Assembly (NCBI RefSeq): GCF_022531965.1
Contig: NZ_CP092831.1
Location: 3,419,001 to 3,483,000, forward strand
Reading direction: 5' to 3'
From: Paenibacillus peoriae
GTDB taxonomy: Bacteria > Bacillota > Bacilli > Paenibacillales > Paenibacillaceae
DNA length: 64,000 nucleotides
Shown: piece by piece, positions 25,572-35,412 of the stretch
Layout: the number at the start of each line of letters is the position of its first letter
How positions within the stretch are numbered: the stretch's first letter is position 1
The notes under the pieces: model-generated
What the model was told of the DNA's origin: nothing
What the model saw: only the letters and a program-made list of their open reading frames with translations
Databases searched by the model: none
Translations under genes and position numbers: made by a program

Positions 25572-26925
25572 CGTGCTTCGCGTCCTCCTTCATTCCCCAT
25601 ACTTGGCAGTCCAACTGCCCATCACTCACTTTAATCTTGATGGAATCTCCCGGCTGTACGTCTTTGAGCGACTTAATCAGCCGTTTTTCCTGCTCATCGT
25701 ATACCAAGCTATAGCCTCGGGCCATGACTTTGAGTGGGCTCAGCGCATCCAGTTGACGAATTCCCGTGTGCAACTGCTGCCGTCCCGTTTTCGTAATAGC
25801 ACGCATCGCAGACTCCAGCTGACGTTGCGCCATATCCGTCTGCTTGCGTGCTGAACGAATTTGTTCACGCGGATTAAACCGTTCTAGTACCTGACGCATA
25901 CGTGCGTTCTTTTCTGCGTTCAAACGAGAACGGTTACGCGCTGCGCGGATTAGACGCTGATGCAGCATGTCCATTCGCTCTGCATGCTGTAGCATATAGC
26001 GGCGTGGGTGCAGCAGGACTGGTGAACGCTGAAGCCTCGCCAAGCGTACACGGCTGGTTTCCAGCCGCTGCCGGAGGGCGTTGCGCAACCGTTGCTCCCG
26101 CTGGAGCAGCTGATCCCGTAGCTCTGCCTGATTAGGCACGGCCAACTCGGCTGCTGCGGTTGGCGTTGCCGCACGTAAGTCAGCCACAAAATCGGCAATG
26201 GTAAAATCCGTTTCGTGTCCAACTGCCGAAATAACCGGAATGACCGATGCGTAAATGGCGCGCGCAACCGCTTCCTCATTAAACGCCCACAGTTCTTCCA
26301 ACGAGCCACCTCCCCGTCCGACAATCATCACCTGAACCTCTTGCATACGATTCATAGTTTCAATTGCCTTGACGATCGAGGGGGCGGCACCTTTTCCTTG
26401 TACAAGCACAGGATACAACACAATTCCAGCCTGCGGGTATCGCCGCTGAAGTGTCGTAATAATATCACGCACAGCCGCTCCAGTCGGTGACGTAATCACG
26501 CCAATGGTTACTGGATGGGCAGGGAGGTTACGCTTACGAGCAGTATCAAACAGTCCCTCTGCATCCAGCTTTTGCTTGAGCTGCTCGTAAGCTAAATAAA
26601 GGCTTCCTATACCATCAGGCTGCATTTGAGTCGCATAAAACTGATATTGTCCATCTCGTTCGTACACGGATACGTTTCCCCGGGCAATAACACGCGTACC
26701 TTCTTTCGGTACGAAAGGGAGCCGCTGATTATGGGTTGCAAACATAATCGAACGTATGCGGCTCCCCTCATCCTTGAGCGTAAAGTACATGTGACCACTT
26801 GAATGATGCGTAAAATTAGAAATTTCCCCGCGTATCCATACATCAGACAGCACCTGATCCGACTCCAATTTCATCCGGATATAACGATTCAGGTCCTTTA
26901 TAGAGTAAATACGTTGTTCAGCCAC
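25561..26925 (-). CDS. xseA: Exodeoxyribonuclease VII large subunit
   Basis: 454 residues. An N-terminal OB-fold (1-105, VWIRGEISNFTHHSSGHMYF) is followed by a catalytic domain with GVITSPTGAAVRDI, the VGRGGGSLEELWAFN motif and AVGHETDFTIADFVADLRAATPT with the active-site residues. A long C-terminal coiled coil (about 260-400) receives XseB. It degrades single-stranded DNA to oligonucleotides. Twelve bases after folD. Confidence 0.95.
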   Translation of the reverse strand: MAEQRIYSIKDLNRYIRMKLESDQVLSDVWIRGEISNFTHHSSGHMYFTLKDEGSRIRSIMFATHNQRLPFVPKEGTRVIARGNVSVYERDGQYQFYATQMQPDGIGSLYLAYEQLKQKLDAEGLFDTARKRNLPAHPVTIGVITSPTGAAVRDIITTLQRRYPQAGIVLYPVLVQGKGAAPSIVKAIETMNRMQEVQVMIVGRGGGSLEELWAFNEEAVARAIYASVIPVISAVGHETDFTIADFVADLRAATPTAAAELAVPNQAELRDQLLQREQRLRNALRQRLETSRVRLARLQRSPVLLHPRRYMLQHAERMDMLHQRLIRAARNRSRLNAEKNARMRQVLERFNPREQIRSARKQTDMAQRQLESAMRAITKTGRQQLHTGIRQLDALSPLKVMARGYSLVYDEQEKRLIKSLKDVQPGDSIKIKVSDGQLDCQVWGMKEDAKHGGE

Positions 26926-26937
26926 AGGCAGCTGTCC

Positions 26938-27795
26938 TTATGCCAAACCGTGCGACCGCTTGGCCGCTACGAGCGTATTTTGCATCAGCATCGTAATTGT
27001 CATCGGCCCTACTCCGCCGGGAACAGGCGTAATCGGACCAGACACTTGCTTCACGCTCTCAAAATCAACGTCCCCCGCCAGCTTTCCGTTCTCCAGACGG
27101 TTCATCCCTACATCTATCACTACCGCTCCGGGCTTCACGAACGAAGCATCAATAAAGTTGGCTTTGCCGATCGCAACGACTAAGATATCTGCTTGTCGAC
27201 TTAGGTCCGCAATATTCGCTGTACGGGAGTGGCACATCGTAACCGTAGCATTTTCACGCTGCAACAATAAAGACACTGGCTTGCCCACGATATTACTGCG
27301 ACCAATAACTACCGCATGTTTACCGGCTATCTCCACTCCAGCACGCTTAATTAACTCAATGACTCCAGCAGGAGTACAAGGCAATAGACTATCGTCACCG
27401 ATGACCAAATTCCCTACGTTCACCGGATGGAATCCATCCACATCCTTCTCCACTGCAATCGCGTCAATGACAGCTTTTTCATGAATATGCTTTGGCAACG
27501 GCAGTTGCACCAAAATTCCATGGATGGTACTTTGATGGTTCAGCTTGTTTACCAGTTCCAGTAATGCTTCCTGCGAAGTATCTGCTGCCAACCGATGAAC
27601 CTCGGAGTAATAGCCGAGATCATGGCATGCCTTTTCCTTGTTTTTAACATACACTTGCGAAGCGGGATCTTCGCCTACCAATACAACAGCCAGTCCGGGT
27701 TGAAAGCTGTGCTCTTTCAGACGAATGACCTCTTGCTGAATGCTTGCGCGAATATCCTGAGAGATTTGTTTACCATCAATGATCGGTGCTGACAT
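26938..27795 (-). CDS. folD: Methylenetetrahydrofolate dehydrogenase / cyclohydrolase
   Basis: 285 residues, bifunctional folate enzyme interconverting methylene-, methenyl- and 10-formyl-tetrahydrofolate with NADP. Signatures: [18 protein letters not shown] with the catalytic Lys, QLPLPKHI, the [16 protein letters not shown] nucleotide-binding stretch and the C-terminal [12 protein letters not shown]. In the nusB-folD-xseA order of Bacillus. Confidence 0.95.
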   Translation of the reverse strand: MSAPIIDGKQISQDIRASIQQEVIRLKEHSFQPGLAVVLVGEDPASQVYVKNKEKACHDLGYYSEVHRLAADTSQEALLELVNKLNHQSTIHGILVQLPLPKHIHEKAVIDAIAVEKDVDGFHPVNVGNLVIGDDSLLPCTPAGVIELIKRAGVEIAGKHAVVIGRSNIVGKPVSLLLQRENATVTMCHSRTANIADLSRQADILVVAIGKANFIDASFVKPGAVVIDVGMNRLENGKLAGDVDFESVKQVSGPITPVPGGVGPMTITMLMQNTLVAAKRSHGLA

Positions 27796-27832
27796 GTTTT
27801 ACCACTCTCCAACCTGATTCAGTAGTCTCTAC

Positions 27833-28282
27833 TTAAAAACGTGCTTTCAATTGCTCCAGTTCTTGTATCACTCGTCCCAGTACACCATTAACAAATTTAC
27901 CGGATTCCTCGGTACCAAAGTGCTTCGACAACTCAATCGCTTCATTAACAGCTACCTTGGCTGGAACATCCTCACGGAAAATCATCTCATATGCCGCAAG
28001 CCTTAAAATTTGACGATCTACACGTGAAAGCCTGCTGATCTGCCAGCCTTTAAGATAATCCACCAGCAGCCCATCAATGGCTTCCTTGTGCTCCCACGTA
28101 CCCCGCACATGCTCCAAGACATACGCTCTTAACACTGCTGCATTTTTAACGACAACTTCCGCTTCGTTTTCCTCAGCGGCTTCCTGAAGCAACATGTCCA
28201 CGGCTGCTGCCGCATCCACTTCATTCATTTCCATATGGTACATACTCTGTACCGCTAATTCCCTCGCCAGACGTCTTTTCAT
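27833..28282 (-). CDS. nusB: Transcription antitermination factor NusB
   Basis: 149 residues, all-helical. It contains RRLARELAVQSMYHMEMN at the N-terminus and the family signature DVPAKVAVNEAIELSKHFG with KFVNGVLG. With NusE (S10) it binds boxA RNA and keeps rRNA transcription from terminating. Separated from the stress-protein group upstream by a strong terminator. Confidence 0.94.
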   Translation of the reverse strand: MKRRLARELAVQSMYHMEMNEVDAAAAVDMLLQEAAEENEAEVVVKNAAVLRAYVLEHVRGTWEHKEAIDGLLVDYLKGWQISRLSRVDRQILRLAAYEMIFREDVPAKVAVNEAIELSKHFGTEESGKFVNGVLGRVIQELEQLKARF

Positions 28283-28333
28283 GCCCTGCCTCCTACGCTT
28301 GCCTATATCTATTTTTCATTCTAACCAATTTCC

Positions 28334-28419
28334 ACAAAAAAACCTGTGAACGCATCCTCCAAAACGTTGGGCGCAAAGAAGCTACAGCTCTATTTTTGGA
28401 GAACACGTATCACAGGGTT
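28334..28419 (-). terminator. Long-stem terminator after the DUF2273 gene
   Basis: On the minus strand CCTGTGA pairs with TCACAGG and TTCTCCAAAA with TTTTGGAGGA, with an inner GAGCTGTAGCTTC hairpin. Seven T follow. It separates the asp23/amaP group from nusB. Confidence 0.8.
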
Positions 28420-28652
28420 CATTTAAAAGGACGCCAACGTTGCGACAACCAATCGCCCCATTCCTTCCAAGGGAGGAATGAACCGAGCGCTGAATCGCTA
28501 CGTCTTCCTAGCGTATATCCGATGAACACCATCAATGCAAAGAACAACATATTCCAAAAGCCTGCCCACAAATAAATAAAACCGAAAAAAATACCAGCCG
28601 TGATCCCCATGATCCGGCCCTTGTAACTTCCCCATATTTCTTTCCAGGGCAT
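28419..28652 (-). CDS. DUF2273 small membrane protein
   Basis: 77 residues with two hydrophobic helices (about 13-31 and 33-50) separated by a short turn, and a Trp-rich C-terminus. Members of the DUF2273 family usually sit between AmaP and Asp23 genes, as here. The protein probably belongs to a membrane assembly that holds Asp23 at the envelope. Fifteen bases after amaP. Confidence 0.8.
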   Translation of the reverse strand: MPWKEIWGSYKGRIMGITAGIFFGFIYLWAGFWNMLFFALMVFIGYTLGRRSDSALGSFLPWKEWGDWLSQRWRPFK

Positions 28653-28667
28653 CAGGGAAAATCACCT

Positions 28668-29216
28668 CTATTCCACACGACTCTTAAAGCTGGGTGACTG
28701 AGAAACATTAGCGATGTACACCGATACATTGGACACAGGAATTCCTGTAATTTCTTCCACATGATCGTGTACCCCCTTTTGTACCTCGGAGGTTAACACC
28801 GGAATGGAGCTTTCCCCGTCTACAACCGCCCGAATCGTAATATCAAGTCCCGAATCCAACACACGAACGCGTGCTTTCAAATCCTGCATCCCGCGAAATC
28901 GGGAAGCTGCTTTGAGGCACAGATTTTCAATGGTATCCACTGAAATCTGAATGTCACCGTATTCCGTTCGTTGATCAATAGAATGCTGTACGGTTTGGTT
29001 CCGTCGAATAGAGATATAAAAAAAACGAAGACTCAATAACAACAGAACCCCTGCAATAATCAGGCTGGTAAACCACACTACTCGCTCATCCTCAATACTT
29101 AAAACATACGGAATGGCCCCGCTCAGGAGGAGGATGGCGAGAATGGAAATAATTCCGATACTTAAGCTGTACAAGAACAGCAGAAGTCTGTCCATAACTT
29201 TAGCCACGAAACGCAC
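28668..29216 (-). CDS. amaP: Alkaline-shock response membrane anchor AmaP
   Basis: 182 residues. Two N-terminal transmembrane helices (about 10-35 and 46-66) precede a cytoplasmic Asp23-like domain (90-170) with ARVRVLDSGLDITIRAVVDG and VEEITGIPVSNVSVYI. In Staphylococcus aureus AmaP anchors Asp23 to the membrane. The gene partner asp23 is directly upstream, with a hairpin between them. Confidence 0.88.
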   Translation of the reverse strand: MRFVAKVMDRLLLFLYSLSIGIISILAILLLSGAIPYVLSIEDERVVWFTSLIIAGVLLLLSLRFFYISIRRNQTVQHSIDQRTEYGDIQISVDTIENLCLKAASRFRGMQDLKARVRVLDSGLDITIRAVVDGESSIPVLTSEVQKGVHDHVEEITGIPVSNVSVYIANVSQSPSFKSRVE

Positions 29217-29235
29217 AGCCTCCTTAAATTAGAGT

Positions 29236-29265
29236 AAACCCTCGACCCATAAGGGTCGGGGGTTT
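29236..29265 (-). terminator. Attenuator-like hairpin between asp23 and amaP
   Basis: AAACCCTCGACCC (29236-29248) pairs over 13 bp with GGGTCGGGGGTTT (29253-29265). The T-tract is short (TTTACT), so partial termination could set a higher dose of Asp23 than of AmaP. Confidence 0.55.
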
Positions 29266-29280
29266 GTACAAAGTATCGCT

Positions 29281-29694
29281 CTATTTAACCCGTCCGGCGC
29301 CCAGCACTTCCGGCTCTTCTACTTTATCGGCATTTTTGAATTGAACATCATGAATTTGCACGTTCACTTCAACAACGTTAAGACCTGTCATGTTCTCAAT
29401 CGAACGCTTAACATTATGCTGAATAGCAGCAGCCACCTCAGGCAGACGGTTACCGTACTCAATAATGACGGAGACGTCTACAGCAGCTTCACGCTGTCCG
29501 ACTTCCACTTTTACACCTTTAGATAAATTTTTGCGGCCTAGCAGTTCGGCAAACCCACCAGCAAATCCGCCACTCATTCCCGCCACGCCCGGTACCTCAA
29601 CGGTAGCCAGTCCGGCAATGACTTCAATAACTTCTGGGGCAATTTGAATCTCCCCAATTTCTGTACGTTCGAATTCGGTTGGCACTGTGCTCAT
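29281..29694 (-). CDS. yqhY: Asp23/Gls24 envelope stress protein (YqhY-like)
   Basis: 137 residues. The Asp23 domain covers nearly all of it: IGEIQIAPEVIEVIAGLATV, GVKVEVGQREAAVDVSVIIEYG and NMTGLNVVEVNVQIHDVQF. In B. subtilis yqhY lies between accC and nusB and affects acetyl-CoA carboxylase activity; the same neighbourhood (accB-accC upstream) is kept here. Probably membrane-associated through AmaP. Confidence 0.9.
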   Translation of the reverse strand: MSTVPTEFERTEIGEIQIAPEVIEVIAGLATVEVPGVAGMSGGFAGGFAELLGRKNLSKGVKVEVGQREAAVDVSVIIEYGNRLPEVAAAIQHNVKRSIENMTGLNVVEVNVQIHDVQFKNADKVEEPEVLGAGRVK

Positions 29695-29819
29695 ACCTTC
29701 AACACCTTTCGGTCAAAATAAGTTTCATTCCAGCTTTAGATTTCAAAGCAGACATGCTCACTTATTATCCATACTATATCATTTGGCGTTCATTATGACA
29801 AACGGAGGAAATATACCGA

Positions 29820-31163
29820 TTAAACTTCGTTTTCCTCCAAAAATTTAATATCAAAATCGCCTTTAATAAAGGTCGGATGCTCTAGCAAGCGCTGATGAAA
29901 AGAAATCGTTGTGGGTATGCCCTCAATAGCAAACTCAGTCAAAGCCCGCTTCATTTTGGCAATTGCATCCTGCCGTGTAGGTGCCCACACAATCAGCTTG
30001 GCGATCATAGAGTCATAATAAGGAGGAATGCTATAACCTGGATATACTGCACTGTCTACCCGTACCCCAGGACCGCCTGGAGGCAGATAAAATCCGATTT
30101 TACCCGGTGCAGGCATAAAATTACGATCCGGATCCTCAGCGTTAATACGGCACTCTATCGCCCAACCATTGATGGTGACTTCTTCCTGCGTAAAGGAAAG
30201 CGGATGCCCTTCAGCGACAGAAATCATTTCCTTAATCAGGTCTACACCAGTAATCATTTCTGTTACGGGATGTTCTACCTGAATACGTGTATTCATTTCC
30301 ATGAAATAGAAATTGTTGTCCGGGCCGAGCAAAAATTCGAGAGTACCTGCACCAGAGTATTGAACGGCCAAAGCTGCACGAACAGCTGCCTGACCCATTT
30401 CTTCACGGACATCCTGCGAAAGTACAGGACATGGTGCTTCCTCCAACAACTTCTGACGACGACGCTGCACAGAGCAGTCCCGTTCGCCCAAATGGGCAAC
30501 ATTACCATGCTTGTCCGCTATGATCTGTATTTCCACATGTTTCATACCGGTCAAATATTTTTCTAGGTACACACCCGCATTGCCAAATGCTTTTTGCGCC
30601 TCCTGCTGAGCGGTAGTGATTTGCTGAATGAGGTTATCCTCATCTTCGGCGATACGAATACCTTTACCTCCGCCTCCTGCTGTGGCCTTGATAATTACCG
30701 GATATCCGATATCACGTGCGATGCCGATCGCATCCTGCAAATCCTCAACCAGCCCGTCTGAACCCGGAATAACTGGAACTCCGGCATCCTTCATGGTCTG
30801 CTTAGCTACGGCCTTATCTCCCATTTTGTTAATGGCTTCAGGAGAAGGACCAATAAACGTAATATTACACGATTCGCAAATTTCAGCGAAGTCTGCGTTT
30901 TCCGCCAAAAATCCGTAACCTGGATGAATGGCATCACATTCAGTCAATGTAGCAACGCTCATCAGATTCGTAAAATTAAGGTAGCTGTCCTTAGATAGCG
31001 TCGGTCCGATACAGTAAGCCTCATCTGCGAGACGCACATGTAACGAATCCTTGTCAGCTTCCGAATATACAGCAACTGTCGAAATATTCATTTCGCGGCA
31101 AGCGCGAATGATACGAACCGCAATTTCTCCACGATTCGCAATCAATACTTTTTGAAATGTCAT
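29820..31163 (-). CDS. accC: Biotin carboxylase subunit of acetyl-CoA carboxylase
   Basis: 447 residues, full length. N-terminal [20 protein letters not shown]; glycine-rich ATP loop [14 protein letters not shown]; Glu/Asn metal ligands in [18 protein letters not shown]. It carboxylates the biotin carried by AccB using ATP and bicarbonate, the committed step of fatty acid synthesis. Cotranscribed with accB 61 bases upstream. The bkd genes in the same window make the primer for the same pathway. Confidence 0.96.
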   Translation of the reverse strand: MTFQKVLIANRGEIAVRIIRACREMNISTVAVYSEADKDSLHVRLADEAYCIGPTLSKDSYLNFTNLMSVATLTECDAIHPGYGFLAENADFAEICESCNITFIGPSPEAINKMGDKAVAKQTMKDAGVPVIPGSDGLVEDLQDAIGIARDIGYPVIIKATAGGGGKGIRIAEDEDNLIQQITTAQQEAQKAFGNAGVYLEKYLTGMKHVEIQIIADKHGNVAHLGERDCSVQRRRQKLLEEAPCPVLSQDVREEMGQAAVRAALAVQYSGAGTLEFLLGPDNNFYFMEMNTRIQVEHPVTEMITGVDLIKEMISVAEGHPLSFTQEEVTINGWAIECRINAEDPDRNFMPAPGKIGFYLPPGGPGVRVDSAVYPGYSIPPYYDSMIAKLIVWAPTRQDAIAKMKRALTEFAIEGIPTTISFHQRLLEHPTFIKGDFDIKFLEENEV

Positions 31164-31224
31164 GACTTTATCCTCCCTGGGAGCAGTCTTGCCGAACCCT
31201 CAAAAGAGGGTGCAAACAAGCTTT

Positions 31225-31716
31225 TTACTCCGGTTTCACAAGGAACAATGGCTGGCCATACTCGACCAACTGTCCGTTTTCGGCCAAAATTTCCACAATT
31301 TCGCCCTTCACTTCAGCTTCCAGCTCGTTCATCAGCTTCATCGCTTCAATGATACATACCGTTGTTTTTTCGCCCACTTTGCTGCCGATACTCACATACG
31401 GAGCCGTATCCGGTGATGAAGAACTATAGAAAGTGCCTACCATCGGAGATACGATTTTATGTAGATTGCTTGCATATTCCCTCGGTTCTCCAGCAGTTGT
31501 AGATCCAACATCGGACTGTACTTGTGGATTTGGAATAACAGCTTGTGGTGCCACTGCATAAGCAGGTGTTGCCACAGGAGCCTGTACTGTAACGATTTCG
31601 CTTTTGCCCGGTTTCCGGATCAACAAGCGAGTTCCTTCATTTTCAATTTCAAGCTCATGCACAGACGTTTCATCCACCAGCTTGATCAATTCCTTAATCT
31701 CGCTTAATTTAAACAT
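31225..31716 (-). CDS. accB: Biotin carboxyl carrier protein
   Basis: 163 residues. An N-terminal [20 protein letters not shown] segment, a variable Ala/Pro/Val/Gln linker (40-85) and a C-terminal biotinyl domain with the biotin-attachment Lys127 in EAMKLMNE. It swings carboxybiotin between AccC and the carboxyltransferase. An extended -10 (TGATATAAT, near 31778-31786 on the minus strand) lies upstream with a poor -35. Confidence 0.95.
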   Translation of the reverse strand: MFKLSEIKELIKLVDETSVHELEIENEGTRLLIRKPGKSEIVTVQAPVATPAYAVAPQAVIPNPQVQSDVGSTTAGEPREYASNLHKIVSPMVGTFYSSSSPDTAPYVSIGSKVGEKTTVCIIEAMKLMNELEAEVKGEIVEILAENGQLVEYGQPLFLVKPE

Positions 31717-31807
31717 CTCTATTAATCACTCCTTCAGCATTTTGCCGGTTGCTGATAACATTGTTGAAACAGCTTTATGTATTATATCACAATCATTAAA
31801 AATAGAA

Positions 31808-31845
31808 AGAGCCCGGAATAATGCAGAAATCCGGGCTTTTTCGCG
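31808..31845. terminator. Terminator between spoIIIAH and accB
   Basis: AGCCCGGA (31810-31817) pairs with TCCGGGCT (31830-31837). On the minus strand the following CTTTCTATTTTT is a moderate T-tract. It separates the sporulation operon from accBC. Confidence 0.6.
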
Positions 31846-31854
31846 TTTTTTGTC

Positions 31855-32679
31855 TTATTGTGTAACATATTGGACACTGATCTTATCCTGCGTTACATTC
31901 AGTTCCTTCATGACTTTGTCGACAATTGTTACCGCTTGCTTAGCATCCAATTTTTCACTCAGAACCACTACTTTGTATTTATCAGCGTCTTCCTCACGGA
32001 CGACCGCATTGGCGAACTGTTGCTGAAGCTCTTCTTCAATTCCAGTAATTTTAGCCTGCTTATCTTCAAGTACATGTAATTCCTTTTGAGCCTCCGCAGC
32101 TTTCTTTGGTGTGCTGTCGTTCATTGCGGTAGTCAGTTCATCATTTTTCTTCTGATTTTCCACGTCCCGTTCCAGCAAATAGTTGTCAATCACAGCTGCT
32201 GCTGTAGGTTGGGCAGCTTGATCAGTTGCCACTTGATCCAGTACCTGCTGGTCGGTTTTGGCTGTAGAGGCTGCTTTGTCGTCATTTTGTGCTGTCGCGT
32301 CCGTCTTAGTCGCTGTTGTGTTTTGATTGGATGTCGCCGGTTCAGTAGTAGGGGTAGCTGCCGTACCTTTGTCGCCTTTTGAGTTTTCTGTTGCTGGGTC
32401 AGTTGTAGAAGCCGTATCCGACTTTGTGGAATTTGCTGATGCTCCATCAGTTACTTCTCCATTCGTCACTACTTCGTTTACCTTCAGTTCGTTCAATTGT
32501 TCCTCTGCCTTCGTCGTTGCTTCCTGTGCGGCATCCTGCTTAACCTTGCTCACTTGTTCACTATCGGCTACTGGTGGATTTGCAGGGCTTGAGTCCTCCG
32601 TAAACAAATAATACGCAGACAGCACGACCATTAAACTCAGCATGGACACCAGCCAAACGGTTTGTCTTTTATTATTCAT
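31855..32679 (-). CDS. spoIIIAH: Stage III sporulation protein AH
   Basis: 274 residues, longer than the 218 of B. subtilis. One N-terminal transmembrane helix (9-27), a long low-complexity Thr/Ala/Asp/Gln stretch (about 35-155) and the conserved C-terminal ring-building domain (170-274, with ANAVVREEDADKYKVVVLSE). In B. subtilis it is a mother-cell membrane protein that pairs with SpoIIQ to form the channel between mother cell and forespore. The extra length is all in the linker. Last gene of the spoIIIA operon. Confidence 0.92.
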   Translation of the reverse strand: MNNKRQTVWLVSMLSLMVVLSAYYLFTEDSSPANPPVADSEQVSKVKQDAAQEATTKAEEQLNELKVNEVVTNGEVTDGASANSTKSDTASTTDPATENSKGDKGTAATPTTEPATSNQNTTATKTDATAQNDDKAASTAKTDQQVLDQVATDQAAQPTAAAVIDNYLLERDVENQKKNDELTTAMNDSTPKKAAEAQKELHVLEDKQAKITGIEEELQQQFANAVVREEDADKYKVVVLSEKLDAKQAVTIVDKVMKELNVTQDKISVQYVTQ

Positions 32680-32741
32680 GTTCCGTCCTCCATATTCATT
32701 AATGGTTTAAAATATAAACTTCTTTGTTCCTGAATTCCAAA

Positions 32742-33383
32742 TTATCCCTGCTTGCGCGGTACGACTGAAATTTTGTAGGAAGGTACATTTAGCCCCTTCT
32801 GTACAGCATCGACAATTAGCTGCTTCACTGTAGGGTTTTCTGCCCCCATAGCCACAACAAGCACTCCCCTCACCTGCGGTTTTACTTTTTTTGTCACAAT
32901 CGGGGTGTGCTGACCACCAGATGATTCATAGGTGACAATTTCGCCATCACGTGTATATTGAGTAGTGTGCCGTTGTCCACCATTGGCGTCCGTCTCATTG
33001 TTCTCTTCCTGCATGTCCTTTACATTGCGTTGAACGATAACTTCTTCGGTGGAGTCTACCGTAACCATGACATCAACGGTTCCTACGCCAACAATCTGCT
33101 CCAGCATCTGTTTCATATTGTCCTCAAAAACCTTCTCAATCCCGGCAAAAGAACTTTCTTCACCTGTTGTTGTCTCTAACGTAGGCTCATTTTTCATCAC
33201 GCCAGGCGGCTCACGCCCTACGTTTTCTGGATCAACCTTTTTTACATTAACGAATGAATTAAAGAGCATAATCGCTACACCGATAAGGCCAAGAATAAGC
33301 AACCAACGAAATGAATTGAACCTTTTCGCCCCATCCGCCCCTCCACCCAGCCATTGCTCCAGCTTTTTCAGCCATTTGCTCAT
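32742..33383 (-). CDS. spoIIIAG: Stage III sporulation protein AG
   Basis: 213 residues. A cytoplasmic N-terminus with Trp-Leu-Lys, one transmembrane helix (27-46) and a periplasm-side ring-building domain with MLEQIVGVGTVDVMVTVDST and the conserved GVLVVAMGAENPTVKQLI end. SpoIIIAG forms a large ring of the feeding-tube channel. 16 bases after spoIIIAF. Confidence 0.94.
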   Translation of the reverse strand: MSKWLKKLEQWLGGGADGAKRFNSFRWLLILGLIGVAIMLFNSFVNVKKVDPENVGREPPGVMKNEPTLETTTGEESSFAGIEKVFEDNMKQMLEQIVGVGTVDVMVTVDSTEEVIVQRNVKDMQEENNETDANGGQRHTTQYTRDGEIVTYESSGGQHTPIVTKKVKPQVRGVLVVAMGAENPTVKQLIVDAVQKGLNVPSYKISVVPRKQG

Positions 33384-33399
33384 TTCTGCTCACCTCCTG

Positions 33400-34170
33400 T
33401 TACCATTCATGTGTTCCATCCTGCGAAGAAAGCACCTGAACATTTTTGCTATCTATCCCCCATTTTTCACGTAAAAGTCCTGTAATTAAGCCAAATGCTT
33501 TCGTATCTGTTGGCTTTCCGTCCTCAACAGTTTTGTCAGGATTACGATCATTCTCTCGCGTTCCTTCATTAAAATCTGAAGTTTTTGCATGTGTTGGCTC
33601 TACACGAATATTCACTGTCTTTTCGGTTACAGGCTCCACCATAATCGGCTTGACATCTGCACCAGGCGAGACGTCTGTGTTTTTCTTTTCTTTTTCTGGC
33701 TGCTGTTCTGCCAATTGGACCACTACCGACTGGACACCCGTTCCTGCCTCCAGCCCTGATTCCTCCTGTTGAATCTTTGCAAGGGTAACCTGGACCGACT
33801 GAATTGCTAACCCAGTATACTGTTCCAACTGTCCTTTCATTTCCTTAGCTACCTCTTTGCCAGCCCATTGCATGGAGCTTTGTTCTTGCTGTAGCTTTAA
33901 CTGGCTGCCTTTTGCTAGAATCTCCTCCAATGTCGGTTCCCTCTTGCCTGTCTCAGCCTGACGTTGAAGATCCAATGCTCGCCCTAGAACCTCGGAAGGA
34001 CTGGTACTCAGTAAGCGCACGACCGGAGACAGCAACGTCAGCAGAATAAGCAGGCTGAGAACGAGTTTGACATACCTCTCCATAGATCGGCTCGGTAAGA
34101 TCATATCGACAAAAGAAGCCAGCAACACGATTAGCACCAGTTCCTTGAGCCAGCCTGCCAGCCAGGTCAC
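33400..34170 (-). CDS. spoIIIAF: Stage III sporulation protein AF
   Basis: 256 residues, longer than the B. subtilis protein (about 206). Two N-terminal transmembrane helices (about 8-25 and 34-53) precede a C-terminal soluble domain with amphipathic helices and a Glu/Lys/Thr-rich insertion (about 150-215). The MERYVKLVLSLLILLTLLSP segment is the family signature. The insertion parallels the extended linker of spoIIIAH in the same operon. Confidence 0.92.
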   Translation of the reverse strand: MTWLAGWLKELVLIVLLASFVDMILPSRSMERYVKLVLSLLILLTLLSPVVRLLSTSPSEVLGRALDLQRQAETGKREPTLEEILAKGSQLKLQQEQSSMQWAGKEVAKEMKGQLEQYTGLAIQSVQVTLAKIQQEESGLEAGTGVQSVVVQLAEQQPEKEKKNTDVSPGADVKPIMVEPVTEKTVNIRVEPTHAKTSDFNEGTRENDRNPDKTVEDGKPTDTKAFGLITGLLREKWGIDSKNVQVLSSQDGTHEW

Positions 34171-34209
34171 GTCACTCTCCTCCCCCCTTGTTGGTTTACG
34201 TGCATTGGT

Positions 34210-35400
34210 TCACCTCATCATGACTGTCATATTGCCTGCTGCGAGCATGACTGTAATTGCAAGGAAGGACATCAATCCCACTGCTGCCAGCGCCGCGAAA
34301 ACATAAATCATGCTCTTGCCGATCGCATCCAGACATGCCACGATAGGCGTATCACCCAAAGGCTGCATGATCGCTGCTGTCACTTTATAAATGAGCGCCA
34401 GCGTCAGAATCTTGAGGGCGGGAAAGGCGCACAGGAACAAAATAATAATGACTCCTACCAGACCAATGGCATTTTTAACGAGCAGCGAAGCCGAAATAAC
34501 TGTATCTGTCGCATCTGCCAACGCCTTGCCGACCACCGGAACAAAGCTACCTGTAATATATTTGGCTGTACGGATCGTTAATCCGTCAGTAACGGACGAT
34601 GTCAAGCCTTGTACCGAAATGACTCCTAGAAAAATGGTCAGCAGCACTCCCAGCACTGCTACTCCAGCGTTCCGCAACAGATCGGCTAGCTGGGTCAGCT
34701 TGTATTTGCCCGTCAGCGAGTTGACCAAGTACAGCACAGCCGAGAAGAACAGCAGCGGGAAAACCAGCGTATGAATGACTGTTCCGACTGTGTTGATCAT
34801 AAATACAATCAGCGGGTGGGTCACCGAAACTGTTACGACGTTCCCCATCGAGGCTAGCATAGTAAACAGCAAAGGCAACATTGCCATCATGAAGTGAATC
34901 ATGCTATCAATCGCTTCTTTGGCATAACCAATCGCTACACTAAAGCTATTAATCGCCAAAATGATAATGACCATGTATACGATAGCGTAGGCCACTTTGC
35001 TGACCTGTTTGCTTTCAAAAGCGCTTTGTAGCGTTTCCAGCACCATACTCATAATGCTGAGCATGACGATGGTGACGAGCAACTTGGCATTTACTCGGAT
35101 TTCATGGATGAAAAAATCAGCTATAGCGCTCAATACACCCTTTATGCTGAACCCTTCACCGCCTGGAAGCAGCATGTCCATGAAGGAAGGCGTTTTCTGA
35201 TCAGGGAAAAATCCGCCATATTGCTGCATGAGCCCGTCCCAATAATGTTCTACTTCATCTTTGGGCATTTGCTCCGCCTGCTGTCTGATCCATTCGTTTG
35301 TCGGTGTATCTGCAAAGAGGAACGCAGCCGAGGCACACCATAGACATAGCAGCAACATTGCAATTACTTTGAGATTCGGCATGCCCCCCAGCCTTTTCAT
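34210..35400 (-). CDS. spoIIIAE: Stage III sporulation protein AE
   Basis: 396 residues, polytopic. A signal-like N-terminal segment (8-27) is followed by a soluble loop and about seven transmembrane helices between 110 and 395, with TGKYKLTQLADLLRNAGVAV and TGSFVPVVGKALADATDTV as conserved parts. It is the main multi-pass component of the SpoIIIA channel complex. Ends 39 bases before spoIIIAF. Confidence 0.94.
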   Translation of the reverse strand: MKRLGGMPNLKVIAMLLLCLWCASAAFLFADTPTNEWIRQQAEQMPKDEVEHYWDGLMQQYGGFFPDQKTPSFMDMLLPGGEGFSIKGVLSAIADFFIHEIRVNAKLLVTIVMLSIMSMVLETLQSAFESKQVSKVAYAIVYMVIIILAINSFSVAIGYAKEAIDSMIHFMMAMLPLLFTMLASMGNVVTVSVTHPLIVFMINTVGTVIHTLVFPLLFFSAVLYLVNSLTGKYKLTQLADLLRNAGVAVLGVLLTIFLGVISVQGLTSSVTDGLTIRTAKYITGSFVPVVGKALADATDTVISASLLVKNAIGLVGVIIILFLCAFPALKILTLALIYKVTAAIMQPLGDTPIVACLDAIGKSMIYVFAALAAVGLMSFLAITVMLAAGNMTVMMR

Positions 35401-35412
35401 GGCATCACCCCC

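Noticed and set aside
25902..26135. Plus-strand frames inside xseA and neighbouring genes
   Set aside because: They are antisense shadows of well-supported genes, without ribosome sites or recognisable domains.
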